Shown: positions 42,401-50,362 of the stretch, in pieces | Position numbering within the stretch: the first letter of the stretch is position 1 | Layout: each line of letters begins with the position of its first letter | Source: Verrucomicrobia bacterium SCGC AAA164-E04 | GTDB lineage: Bacteria; Verrucomicrobiota; Verrucomicrobiia; Limisphaerales; AAA164-E04 | Direction: 5' to 3' | DNA: 64,000 bases | Assembly (NCBI GenBank): GCA_000383715.1 | Contig: KB911979.1 | Location: forward strand, 3,912 to 67,911 | Notes under the pieces: model-generated | What the model saw: the letters and a program-made list of their open reading frames with translations, nothing else | The model's database searches: none | What the model was told of the DNA's origin: nothing | Position numbers and translations under genes: made by a program

Positions 42401-42603
42401 CATCCCTCACTACCTTTGTAGGCTTGGTTCCACTTATTCTGGAGAAGAGCGTTCAAGCTCAATTTTTGATTCCCATGGCCATTTCGCTTGCCTTTGGAGT
42501 TATGTTTGCCACAGCGATTTCTTTAATACTGGTTCCTGCCGGATATCTGTTTCTTGAAGATCTCAAGACGTTATTTTCCAAGGCAACGCTACAAGAAAAA
42601 TAA
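39415..42603 (+). CDS. RND-family efflux permease (HAE1/AcrB-like)
   Basis: A 1062-residue inner-membrane RND pump with the duplicated layout of one TM, a porter loop and a TM bundle. The proton-relay Asp pair is in TM4 ('VLGIVVDDAIVVSENIHAHQ'). The second half has 'FGIVALSGVVVNDNLVLVVY', where the TM10-equivalent carries 'NDN'. Length and layout match hydrophobe/amphiphile efflux pumps. Lacking an RND-family fingerprint for a metal, it is best read as a multidrug, dye or lipid exporter driven by protons. Translationally coupled to the adaptor by ATGA. Confidence 0.93.
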   Translation: MNGIIHWFARNSVAANLLVIGIVVAGFTGLTSAKREVFPTVSTDMISVKVEYLGAAPAEVEEGVCIKVEESIESIEGIKKITSTAAEGLGTVMAELLPGTDMSEALDEIKAAVDAIDTFPELAEKPLIEEVFVEKQVINVAIAGELDEFTLKRIGERVRDDLAAIPGITQVKLANVRPYEIAIEVSENSLLKYGISFGMVADAVRLSSLDMPGGVVKTDGGEILLRTKGQSYRGADFEKIVLLTRPDGTRLLLRDVANVVDGFMETDQEATFDGMPSAMVQVYRVGDQNALEISARVQEYVAANKKLLPPGVLMTTWQDDASYLRSRQDLLVKNGLYGLTLVFITLALFLRLGLAGWVSFGLFVSFLGTLWVMPIMDVSINLLSLFAFILVLGIVVDDAIVVSENIHAHQEKNEHALEASILGAQEVSKPVIFAVLTTVAAFLPLLMVSGNTGKIMRGIPMVVIPTLLFSLIESLLVLPCHLSHRVKVEDEGAGKNNRWSLLRLWHRLQTAFAARMDSFIHRYYAPFLERALALRYLSICVAVGIFFITVGLMTGGWVKFQFFPPVEGDNVAAILTLPQGTPASVTRDAINKLEGSVLQMRKEIDQDRTEEEGSVFRHVLASVGIQPYSKMQQEGAGKFIPDISSPHLGEVHVELTASELREGFSSNDLANMWRTNTPHIPGVEELTFTASIFSSGEPINVQFTGRDFDRLREAAARLKEHLINYPGIQDISDSFREGKREIKMEIKPDAENLGLTQSDLGMQVRQAFYGEEAQRIQRGRDEVRVMVRYPEAQRRSIGNLETMRIRLPDGKEIPYEEVADVEWGRGYSTIQRVDRKRAINVTADVDIAKGNTTEIINDLDANFLPQLMEEFPELAYTWEGERREQQDTIMGILEGYPLALVIIYALLAIPFRSYLQPLIVMSAIPFGLVGAVWGHIIMQLDLTILSMFGIVALSGVVVNDNLVLVVYINRQRELGLSLLEAVKKAGMARFRPILLTSLTTFVGLVPLILEKSVQAQFLIPMAISLAFGVMFATAISLILVPAGYLFLEDLKTLFSKATLQEK

Positions 42604-42703
42604 TGATTGGTGGGGAGCTTGACGCATGACGGCGTTGTATTCGTATGACCCTCCGGGGATTTTATTTGCGGATTCTTGTGTTTCGTGGAATGAATAGCAA
42701 CTG

Positions 42704-43990
42704 ATGCTACCTGAATTGACCATGCGCGTTCTGCGCACTGCCGATCCCAAAGCCCTGTGGAAATTTGCCTGGCTTTTTGGAATCAAGGGCATGTTGTCGG
42801 TCGATCGTTTCAAGCGTCGCGCGAAAAAGGGCATTTATTTCCCCCCATTCCTTTACCTAAGCATTTTGAACAGTTGTAATTTGCGCTGTCAGGGATGCTG
42901 GGTTGATGTTGAAGCGCCGCGAGAAAGTATTGACCTACAACAGCTTCATCGCCTCATTAATGATGCCAAATCGCATGGTAACAGTTTTTTCGGTATTCTT
43001 GGAGGGGAGCCATTCATGCACCCGCAGTTGCTCGATTTACTTGAGCAGCAGCCAAACACTTATTTCCAAATATTTACCAATGGTCAGCTAATCACTGACA
43101 AAGTTGCTTCAAAGCTGCGTGCATTGGGTAATGCTACACCGCTTATCAGTATCGAGGGCAGGGAAATGGTGAGTGACCAGAGGCGTGGTAAGAAAAATGT
43201 GTTCAATCGGACCCTGAAAGGTCTGGACACTGCAATCCGGCACAAACTGCTGACCGGTGTGGCGACCAGTGTCTGCAAATCAAACATCAAGGATTTGCTG
43301 ACTGAATCCTGGCTGGATGAACTGATCGATCGAGGGGTGCACTACGTGTGGTTTCACTCCTACAGGCCAGTCGGCCCAATGATGCATGATGATCTGGGGC
43401 TCACCCGTGAAGAATTGGTGGAAACCAGACGGTTCATTACCGAAATGCGTGCCAAGAAACCCATTGCAATCGTGGATGCCTATTACGATCATGAAGGGAA
43501 CGCGTTGTGTCCCATGGCAACAGGTATTAGTCATCACGTGAATCCGAAGGGTGGCATTGAACCCTGCCCGATCATTCAATTTGCCAATGAGTCTATAGAT
43601 GACGAGCGTGGTATTTACCGGACTTTGACCGAGTCCAAGTTTCTCAAGGATTTCAGGGAAGCTACCGCAAATGAAACCCGTGGTTGCATCATGCTGGAGC
43701 GACCTGATCTGGTTGAAAACCTGATTGAGCGAAATGGAGCCAAGGATGTGACCATCCGGCAAACTGCTCTTCAAGAGTTGCAGTCCATGAAACCTAGATT
43801 CAGTCAGTGGTTGCCAGGGGATGAAATCCCTGAGAAGCACTGGATGTATCGTCTTGCCAAGCGCTTTTTTTACACGGATTTTGGGGCTTACAAAAATATT
43901 CAAAATGTGAAACCCTTGCACGACTCTGATGGTCACGACAAGGGAAGTTCCAAAGGGAATGCCACCACGGATTTGATTGAGAAGGATTGA
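42704..43990 (+). CDS. Radical SAM protein with SPASM-like C-terminal cysteines
   Basis: The 428-residue radical SAM enzyme has the 4Fe-4S motif C58-x3-C62-x2-C65 in 'NSCNLRCQGCW'. A TIM-barrel-like core follows, with 'FFGILGGEPFMHP' (the GGE SAM-binding motif) and 'PLISIEGREM'. A second cysteine region has 'LCPMATG', 'GGIEPCPII' and 'TRGCIML', suggesting an auxiliary cluster. The N-terminal ~45 residues are basic and amphipathic. It begins 100 bases after the RND gene and 27 bases before the DUF116-prenyl-synthase gene, so the pair likely forms an operon. It may modify a prenyl or lipid product of its neighbour, as HpnH-like enzymes do for hopanoids, but that link is inference. Confidence 0.88.
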   Translation: MLPELTMRVLRTADPKALWKFAWLFGIKGMLSVDRFKRRAKKGIYFPPFLYLSILNSCNLRCQGCWVDVEAPRESIDLQQLHRLINDAKSHGNSFFGILGGEPFMHPQLLDLLEQQPNTYFQIFTNGQLITDKVASKLRALGNATPLISIEGREMVSDQRRGKKNVFNRTLKGLDTAIRHKLLTGVATSVCKSNIKDLLTESWLDELIDRGVHYVWFHSYRPVGPMMHDDLGLTREELVETRRFITEMRAKKPIAIVDAYYDHEGNALCPMATGISHHVNPKGGIEPCPIIQFANESIDDERGIYRTLTESKFLKDFREATANETRGCIMLERPDLVENLIERNGAKDVTIRQTALQELQSMKPRFSQWLPGDEIPEKHWMYRLAKRFFYTDFGAYKNIQNVKPLHDSDGHDKGSSKGNATTDLIEKD

Positions 43991-44017
43991 TTTTTAGGAA
44001 CGGATCGGAAAAAAAAC

Positions 44018-45751
44018 ATGGAATCAGTAAATAAAACTCTCGGGACTGCCCCACTCAAGCTGCCTAAGATGGCCACTGCGCAAAGAATCCGTCCACCCAA
44101 GGAAAACCTCCCGCAAACTCCAGAAGAGCGCACCCGATTCCTACAATACATAAGGAACTATGTCGCTGAATACAACCCAGTGCCGCCGATGCCAATGGCC
44201 GATGTCAAGGTGCATGCTGACAAAGTGGTGGAGATGCTGGGATGTGACCCGATATATCGCGATTACATTGGTGTGCTCATCAACAATGAAATGTGGCGTG
44301 ATTCACTGGCCGCCATTCCTTATGAACGAAGGTTGCTGCTTCTCCCTAAATGTCTCCGGGTCGAAAGCAAATGTCCGGCTCCATTTGATGAGTTTGGTTT
44401 GCTTTGCAAGCAATGCGGTCTGTGCTCCATTCAGGATCTTCAAAACGAGGCTGAGCGTCTCGGGTATGCCGTATTGGTGGCTGAAGGTTCAGCCATCGTC
44501 ATGTCCTTGATCCAGACGGGTAAAATTGAGGCAATCGTGGGTGTCAGCTGTCTCAGCGTGCTCGAGCGAGCCTTTCCTTACATGGAAGCAGCCGCTGTTC
44601 CCGGCGTTGCCGTTCCACTGCTTCAGGATGATTGCATCGACACGACCGTCGATTTGGATTGGATCTGGGATTATATCCATTTAACCAGTGAGGACAGGAG
44701 TCTTCGGCTGGATCTCGTAGGATTACGCGATGAAGTTGATTTTTGTTTTACGCCTGCTTCATTGGATCTCATCATGGGGGCTGGAAGAGGGGAGACGGAG
44801 CAGCTTGGGAGAGAATGGCTCATGCGAGCCGGTAAACGATGGCGTCCCTTTCTGGCTGCATCAGTCGTTCATTCCATGACCGATACGAAAGACGAAAGCC
44901 TGTCCGAGGATCTCAAGAAAATTTGTGTGGCCGTTGAATGTTTCCACAAAGCTTCATTGATTCATGATGATATTGAAGACAATGACGATAAGCGTTACGG
45001 CGAACAGACACTCCATGCATCCCACGGAATTGCGCTTGCACTGAATGTAGGAGATTTACTCATTGGTGAAGGTTATCGGCTGATTGCTGACACCCGCCTG
45101 TCTCCAGAACAAAAAAATCTCATGCTTCAAATCGCTTCCGAAGGTCACCGACAACTTTGTCGAGGGCAGGGAGCAGAACTCAGCTGGATGCGATCACCGG
45201 TCCCAATGAAAGCCGTTGAGGTGCTGGATATTTTTCGAAGTAAAACGGCACCTGCATTTGAAGTTGCGCTTCAGATGGGGGCTGTTTTCGCGGGCGTGGA
45301 TGTGCATGCAGAAGTTAAGGATACCATACATGCTTACAGTGAAGCTTTGGGAATCGCTTATCAGATCAGGGATGATCTCTCCGATCACGGTGAGGGAGGA
45401 GATACAAACGATCTTGAACAGATGAGACCCAATCTTCCGATGGCCATCGCCTACGAGAAGGCCAGAGATGAGTCAAAAGAAATGTTGGAAACAGCCTGGA
45501 AACGTGAATTGAACGGCACAGTTTCCCACAAGGATATTGAATCTCTATGCGCAGATTTAAAAGCGATTGATCGATCCGAAAAACTGCAGGAGGCCTACAA
45601 GGAACAAGCCATTCGATCCATTGCAGAGCTGGATAATCCAAGTCTCAAGGGGTTATTGCGTCGTTTAATCGGGAAGATCTTCAATGATACTGAAATCAAG
45701 GGCTGGTGTGGTGAGGTTGTGGAGGATCAGCTACACGCTCCGCAACCCTGA
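44018..45751 (+). CDS. DUF116 domain fused to a trans-isoprenyl diphosphate synthase
   Basis: The 577-residue protein joins two modules. Residues about 70-225 are DUF116, with a dense cysteine cluster (C112, C119, C130, C133, C136, plus C178 and C206) that looks metal- or Fe-S-binding ('CPAPFDEFGLLCKQCGLC'). Residues about 240-575 are a polyprenyl synthetase. 'RAGKRWRPFLAA' binds diphosphate, the first Asp-rich motif is DDIED (317-321) and the second is in 'QIRDDLSDHGEGG'. The enzyme should condense IPP with allylic diphosphates. Chain length cannot be read. A fusion with DUF116 is unusual, and the adjoining radical SAM gene suggests a lipid-modifying pathway. An alternative role is quinone or undecaprenyl side-chain supply. 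Confidence 0.87.
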   Translation: MESVNKTLGTAPLKLPKMATAQRIRPPKENLPQTPEERTRFLQYIRNYVAEYNPVPPMPMADVKVHADKVVEMLGCDPIYRDYIGVLINNEMWRDSLAAIPYERRLLLLPKCLRVESKCPAPFDEFGLLCKQCGLCSIQDLQNEAERLGYAVLVAEGSAIVMSLIQTGKIEAIVGVSCLSVLERAFPYMEAAAVPGVAVPLLQDDCIDTTVDLDWIWDYIHLTSEDRSLRLDLVGLRDEVDFCFTPASLDLIMGAGRGETEQLGREWLMRAGKRWRPFLAASVVHSMTDTKDESLSEDLKKICVAVECFHKASLIHDDIEDNDDKRYGEQTLHASHGIALALNVGDLLIGEGYRLIADTRLSPEQKNLMLQIASEGHRQLCRGQGAELSWMRSPVPMKAVEVLDIFRSKTAPAFEVALQMGAVFAGVDVHAEVKDTIHAYSEALGIAYQIRDDLSDHGEGGDTNDLEQMRPNLPMAIAYEKARDESKEMLETAWKRELNGTVSHKDIESLCADLKAIDRSEKLQEAYKEQAIRSIAELDNPSLKGLLRRLIGKIFNDTEIKGWCGEVVEDQLHAPQP

Positions 45752-45763
45752 TTGAATTCTTCA

Positions 45764-47014
45764 ATGAGTAACTCAGGATCCATTTGCTTCTCTGCATTTC
45801 GATCCTCATTTGTCTTGGCCATTTTATTTCGTCTGCTTCCGATCATCTCTGCAGATAATGCAAAACACAACGTTGATGATCTCAAGGATACGAATTTTTT
45901 TACTCAAATCGAGGTCTCAAATACTCCATTACGATTTTCAAGATTATTTCCTGATTCCTTACGGTTCGATAAGCCGGTATGGATGTCTCAACTGCCAAAC
46001 ACCCGAGACCAGTTCGTTGTTCTTGAGCATCGCACAGGCAAGGCATTCAGGTTGTTTCTAAATCCGGACGGTAGATACAATAAAGAATCCTTTGGTGATT
46101 ACAGTGACTCCGTGAGTGATGGCCCATGGGAAGGGCTGATGTGTCTGGCATTTCACCCTGAATTTACCCGGAACCGGCGATATTTCCTGAAACATGAAAC
46201 CATTCGAAAGGGCCAGCGCTGGACGGTTCTTGTAGAGCGTTTAGCTCATACGGATCGATCATGTGATTCCGGAAAACCTTCCAAAGAACTTCTGGCTATC
46301 AAGCAACCTGCAGACAATCACAATGGTGGAACATTGATGTTTGGTTTGGATAACTACCTCTATTTTGCCATGGGCGACGGTGGACCGCAGGAAGATCCAA
46401 ATGGATACGCACAGAGTCTGTCTTCATTACTTGGTAAAATGTGTCGCATCGATGTAGATCACCCCAGCAATGGACGGCGCTATGGCATCCCGCAAGACAA
46501 CCCATTTGCGGACTCAGTTGACCATAAGGTGCGAGAGGAAATCTGGGCGACTGGACTGCGTGAACCCTGGAGGTTTTCCTTTGATCGAGTCACGGGTGAT
46601 CTTTGGGTTGGAGATGTGGGGCAGGGGAAATACGAAGAAGCTGTCATCGTGAAAAAAGGGGAGAATCATGGCTGGAACGTCTTCGAGAGCTTTGAGCCTT
46701 TTTCGAATCAATATCGAGCTGAAGGCAGTGACTTCGCCTGGCCTGTGTTCGTTTACTCACGTCACCTGGGGAATTCAATCACTGGTGGATATGTCTATCG
46801 TGGTAACGAGGCTTCTCCGTTCTATGGTGCTTATTTGTGTGCGGATTTCACGACACGAAGGACCTTTGCTATCCGGCAAAAAAAAGGTCGCACAATCAGT
46901 GCCAAGCAGGTTGGTCTCGCGCCTTCTCCTCCTGCTTCCTTTGCCGAGGGGCTGGGCGGGCAGATTTATTTGGTCGGTTACGACGGGTTAATTTACGCTG
47001 TTGATCTGGATTGA
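45764..47014 (+). CDS. PQQ-dependent sugar dehydrogenase-like beta-propeller protein (GSDH/YliI type)
   Basis: The 416-residue protein has a hydrophobic N-terminus fitting a signal peptide (about residues 5-30), followed by a six-bladed GSDH propeller. Motifs include 'WEGLMCLAFHPEF', 'DNHNGGTLMFG' (catalytic-His region), 'LYFAMGDGGPQEDP', 'WATGLREPWRFSFDRVTGDL' and 'VGDVGQGKYEE'. These are the Asd/YliI and sorbosone-dehydrogenase signatures, implying periplasmic oxidation of a sugar or aldose with PQQ. No pqq synthesis genes are in the window. The frame opens at a TTG at 45752; the ATG at 45764 is preferred. It starts 12 bases after the prenyl synthase gene, so it is probably in the same operon. 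Confidence 0.88.
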   Translation: MSNSGSICFSAFRSSFVLAILFRLLPIISADNAKHNVDDLKDTNFFTQIEVSNTPLRFSRLFPDSLRFDKPVWMSQLPNTRDQFVVLEHRTGKAFRLFLNPDGRYNKESFGDYSDSVSDGPWEGLMCLAFHPEFTRNRRYFLKHETIRKGQRWTVLVERLAHTDRSCDSGKPSKELLAIKQPADNHNGGTLMFGLDNYLYFAMGDGGPQEDPNGYAQSLSSLLGKMCRIDVDHPSNGRRYGIPQDNPFADSVDHKVREEIWATGLREPWRFSFDRVTGDLWVGDVGQGKYEEAVIVKKGENHGWNVFESFEPFSNQYRAEGSDFAWPVFVYSRHLGNSITGGYVYRGNEASPFYGAYLCADFTTRRTFAIRQKKGRTISAKQVGLAPSPPASFAEGLGGQIYLVGYDGLIYAVDLD

Positions 47015-47597
47015 TTTCATTTGCGATCGTTCGATCGCTCAATGTTTTTCTCAGAAGTGGATCCGGCTTTCGCTATCTTTTTCTTTAATGCGGTTTCACT
47101 GATCCCGCAGGTGATAGAGGCCTGCAAACAAAGCAAAACCCCATCCTGCAATCGTTTCCATGATGTTGGGCATTCAGCCAGCGCAATCCGTGGGACGGGA
47201 ATATTGAAAGGCCCGGGTTTGTCGTCTCGGTAACCTTATCCACAGTCTATACCCAAAAAGGCTTTTCAATAAAAAATGAACAAACCACAGGGTGGATCTC
47301 CTCTCTTGCAGCCACTATTGAGGTGTTCACAACGGTGACACTATCCACGTCCGCAACCCCTTTTAAACCTTGAGATTACTGTCTTGCTGGAAAAGGGGCT
47401 TTACACAGAGATTGGCTCAGCATATCCATTTGAAATGCGTCGAAACTTTCCGGTAGCGAGGCGTTCCTTTAAGTAAGGGTTCATTCATTATGCCTTTAGT
47501 GACGATGGCAACGACAATGATTGAGTGTTTCCTTTGTCCCCTTTGTTACTGGTTTTCCTGCACGTGGCAGGTATGGCGCAGCGCAGTTTGAGCGAAG
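47015..47597. other. Intergenic region between convergent genes
   Basis: About 580 bases between the sugar dehydrogenase and the AAA+ gene, which converge. It contains a 16-base dyad GCGATCGTTCGATCGC (47023-47038), 9 bases after the dehydrogenase stop, which can form a 6-bp stem with a GTTC loop but has no T run. It also holds one TTATCCACA (47236-47244). No gene is supported. Confidence 0.5.
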
Positions 47598-49421
47598 TTA
47601 TCTAATTCCCTTTGCTTCCAGAGTCTTGATTTCCGAGCCCCACATTGCTCGTTGATCATCGCTGATGTTTGGATCGGGAAGGAGGCTGCGTCTGCTGCAA
47701 TGGACCAGAGCTTGAAGTGTCTGATAATGTCTTGTCGTTTCAATGGCTGCTGGAAGGTGGTCCCGGACCACCTCTCGGATGGCCTTGAATGTCAAATGAT
47801 CGGCCTTGTGCATCATTTTTTTGGCAACTAATTCAGACCGGAGGGATGCCATGGCGGCAGGTGAATGACCTTTTAACATACCCATCAATTCCTCTGACTC
47901 CTCCTTGCTGAGTGAGTCTTCAATGACTGGTTTTACGATCCACTTTATAAATGCCTGCTGATCTTCCTTGTCCGGGTCCAGGACCGGAATGATTAAATCT
48001 CCAACTCGACCCGGGCGGCGTAGATCCGGCGAGAGGAGATGAATTCGAGCTGTGATCAAAAGCCAGAAAACCTGCCCTTTCAATTTTGGATCAGACATCA
48101 TCGCTTGAATTTTACCGGTTAAGCGTCTTTCTGTTTCATGAGCATTGGCACCGATAGCGCCGAATTGAGTGTCGGCTTCATCAACAAAGATCAGCACTTT
48201 GGAAAGAGCTTCCAGCACACGCTTCAAGCGTTCGAAAATGACATCGGTCTGACCGAACCACTGGCTACGGAGGTTTTTCAAGACCAGGACCACCATATCC
48301 AGTTCTGCAGCTACTGCCTCAAAGATAAATGTTTTACCACTGCCTATTGGTCCGCAGACAGCAGCTCCGGGGAGAGCAGCCGATCCCTTGATTTCAAACC
48401 TTGGGATCAACTCCTTACCTAGAAAGTGTTTGAGCTTTTTGAAACCGACCACGTCCTTCAGCCGGTGTTCAGGCTTTTTGAATTCGACTACCGAACCGCC
48501 CAGTTGATTCTGAATAAAGGACTCAACCTTTGCGACCACTTCGGCAGGTTGAAGTTTTTCCCTTGCATGGGCTGCTCCTTTCAAAAGTTGAAATAGGGCT
48601 TGCAGCGAAAGGCCTGCGGTCAAGGTGGCAAGTTGAGCCTGAGTACCCCACAGTTTCAGTTCTTCTTTCTCGTTCAGGTGCCGATTGAACCACGAAATGA
48701 AATGCTTGCGCGAGGGTTCGTCAGGAGACGGGATTTCGGTTTCAAGCAGGTAGGGTAAATTTGAGACGCGGTGATGGATCTGACTTCTGGATTCGGCCAG
48801 CATGATGACGGAATCCTCAGATCTAAGGAAACCCTGGTCGCTGAACCAGTCCTGACAGATGGCCACGCGCTGTCGACCGACATCGTTGAGCTGTGCCATG
48901 GGGGATTCTGGCAGTAATAAATCCGCTCCCTCTATCAGGATTAGTAAATTGGGTTCAAGCAGCGTTTTACCATTACTGATGGACCGGGAGCAAAGGCACA
49001 TCTGTCTGAGCAGCTCCAGCGCCAGTGTGGGTTTGCCCACAGCTTTCTGAAGGTGCTGGTCGAATTCGGTCTCAATATCATGCAGGTCTTTTATGTCCCG
49101 CCCCTTGTTCAGCATGCGTTGAATAGCCAACTCCTCGCAGTTCGAACCCGTGCGCCATTCTACCCATGCGCGCTTCATGAGTTCGGCATGTGCTTCATGA
49201 AGAAATCGAATCGGACCGTTGAGTTCATGAATAATCAGGATGAAATTCGGTACATCCCAATGATGCACCAGAAAAGGAAGCAGGGGGACGTAATCTTCGA
49301 TTTCATCCTCTTTTTTGAAGAACAGGTCGTGGATATTGCCTGTTAGCAATAAGGTGCGTGCCTGACCTGAATTCAGGATTTTGCCGGCTTGTTTCAGGAA
49401 TGATGATGCAGAATAACTCAT
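47598..49421 (-). CDS. Ycf46-like AAA+ ATPase with a degenerate N-terminal AAA domain
   Basis: A 607-residue cytoplasmic protein. Residues about 10-250 look like a degenerate AAA fold: 'ARTLLLTGNIHDLFF' opens it and a Walker-B-like 'NLLILIEGADLLL' is present, but there is no Walker A. Residues ~320-590 are an active AAA+ domain with Walker A 'GPIGSGKT' (357-364), Walker B 'VLIFVDEAD' (D414, E415), sensor-1-like 'VFWLLITAR' and arginine fingers in 'LSPDLRRPGRVGDL'. The tandem layout recalls Ycf46-type AAA proteins. The gene starts 12 bases after the ABC ATPase gene and is the last gene of a permease-ATPase-AAA unit. A role in remodelling or regulating the transporter or the nearby PspA-like protein is inferred only. 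Confidence 0.82.
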   Translation of the reverse strand: MSYSASSFLKQAGKILNSGQARTLLLTGNIHDLFFKKEDEIEDYVPLLPFLVHHWDVPNFILIIHELNGPIRFLHEAHAELMKRAWVEWRTGSNCEELAIQRMLNKGRDIKDLHDIETEFDQHLQKAVGKPTLALELLRQMCLCSRSISNGKTLLEPNLLILIEGADLLLPESPMAQLNDVGRQRVAICQDWFSDQGFLRSEDSVIMLAESRSQIHHRVSNLPYLLETEIPSPDEPSRKHFISWFNRHLNEKEELKLWGTQAQLATLTAGLSLQALFQLLKGAAHAREKLQPAEVVAKVESFIQNQLGGSVVEFKKPEHRLKDVVGFKKLKHFLGKELIPRFEIKGSAALPGAAVCGPIGSGKTFIFEAVAAELDMVVLVLKNLRSQWFGQTDVIFERLKRVLEALSKVLIFVDEADTQFGAIGANAHETERRLTGKIQAMMSDPKLKGQVFWLLITARIHLLSPDLRRPGRVGDLIIPVLDPDKEDQQAFIKWIVKPVIEDSLSKEESEELMGMLKGHSPAAMASLRSELVAKKMMHKADHLTFKAIREVVRDHLPAAIETTRHYQTLQALVHCSRRSLLPDPNISDDQRAMWGSEIKTLEAKGIR

Positions 49422-49433
49422 GGCAAAGTGGCA

Positions 49434-50354
49434 TTATTTTAAATGGGACACTCTTGGCTCCCAGCGGTCTGGATTGAATACCTCATTTCGGAGGGCATTC
49501 CTTTGATCCTCAAAAACTTCAAATTCACGAATGTCGTGAGGTTCAAAGACTGGAGAGGTCTGATCATAGACAATGGATGCACCAGGAAACTCTGTGTGGC
49601 CCTCGGTTTTCCAGTCCCAGTATTGAGAAAGGCCTATCAATCGATCCCCGACGTAGATGGCCTCATTGAGTTCGTGCGTGACAATGATCAGGGTGTAAGG
49701 CGGTGCTTTGCCTGCTTTTTTTGCCTCCTGATTCTCGGCAAAAAGCAACAGTAGTGCTTTTTGAAGTTCCTCCCGTGTTGCTTCATCCAATGCCCCGAAG
49801 GGCTCGTCCAGCAGGATGATTTCTGGCTTCATCACCAGGGCCTGAGCGATTGCAACCCGCTGCCTCATTCCCCCAGACATTTCATGCGGGTATTGATGGA
49901 TGGCATCACCCAGTTTGACTCGATCAAGAAAATCGGCAGCTTGCTTGAGGTGTTTCTTTCTCAGCTTCCTCCAAGCGCCCCATCGAAAGGTCCGGAAACC
50001 AATGGAGGTTTCGTCGAGTTTCAAACCCAATGCCACATTCTCTAAGGCTGTAAGAAAAGGGAAAAGAGAGTAATGCTGATAAACGATTCCGCGGTCCCTT
50101 CCCGGGCCCCCTACCTTGGTTCCTGTATCAGCAGGATCTTGCGAAAGGGTCAGGATTTCTCCCTTGCGAGGCAGGTGCGTTCCGACGATGGCTCTCAGTA
50201 AAGTAGATTTACCGCATCCACTGGGGCCGACCAGGCTGACGAATTGACCACGCTCTACGCTAAGGTTGATATCATGAAGCACCTTTTTAGTTCCGAACCA
50301 GTGAGAAACGGATTGGCAATCAAGGGAGAGCTTGGGGGATGTTTCAGTTTCCAT
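49434..50354 (-). CDS. TauB/SsuB-type ABC transporter ATP-binding protein
   Basis: A 306-residue nucleotide-binding subunit: Walker A 'GPSGCGKST', Q-loop 'IVYQHYSLFPFLTA', signature 'MSGGMRQRVAIAQALV', Walker B 'IILLDEPFGALDEATREE' and H-loop 'IIVTHELNEAIYV'. 'DEPFGALD' is diagnostic of the nitrate/taurine/sulfonate importer class. The C-terminal ~70 residues ('WDWKTEGHTEFPGASIVYDQ' onward) form an extension beyond the usual subunit that may be regulatory. It lies 8 bases after the permease gene and 12 before the AAA+ gene. It powers uptake with the permease and presumably one or more of the binding proteins at 52.9-60.3 kb. Confidence 0.93.
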   Translation of the reverse strand: METETSPKLSLDCQSVSHWFGTKKVLHDINLSVERGQFVSLVGPSGCGKSTLLRAIVGTHLPRKGEILTLSQDPADTGTKVGGPGRDRGIVYQHYSLFPFLTALENVALGLKLDETSIGFRTFRWGAWRKLRKKHLKQAADFLDRVKLGDAIHQYPHEMSGGMRQRVAIAQALVMKPEIILLDEPFGALDEATREELQKALLLLFAENQEAKKAGKAPPYTLIIVTHELNEAIYVGDRLIGLSQYWDWKTEGHTEFPGASIVYDQTSPVFEPHDIREFEVFEDQRNALRNEVFNPDRWEPRVSHLK

Positions 50355-50362
50355 GGAAATTC

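Noticed and set aside
43280-43936. 218-codon minus-strand open frame
   Set aside because: It is antisense to the radical SAM gene, which has clear catalytic motifs.
47236-47244. TTATCCACA, a perfect DnaA-box match, considered as part of an origin
   Set aside because: One match to TTATNCACA is expected by chance in a window of this size. Nearby partial matches are weak, and no dnaA/dnaN genes or AT-rich unwinding element adjoin.
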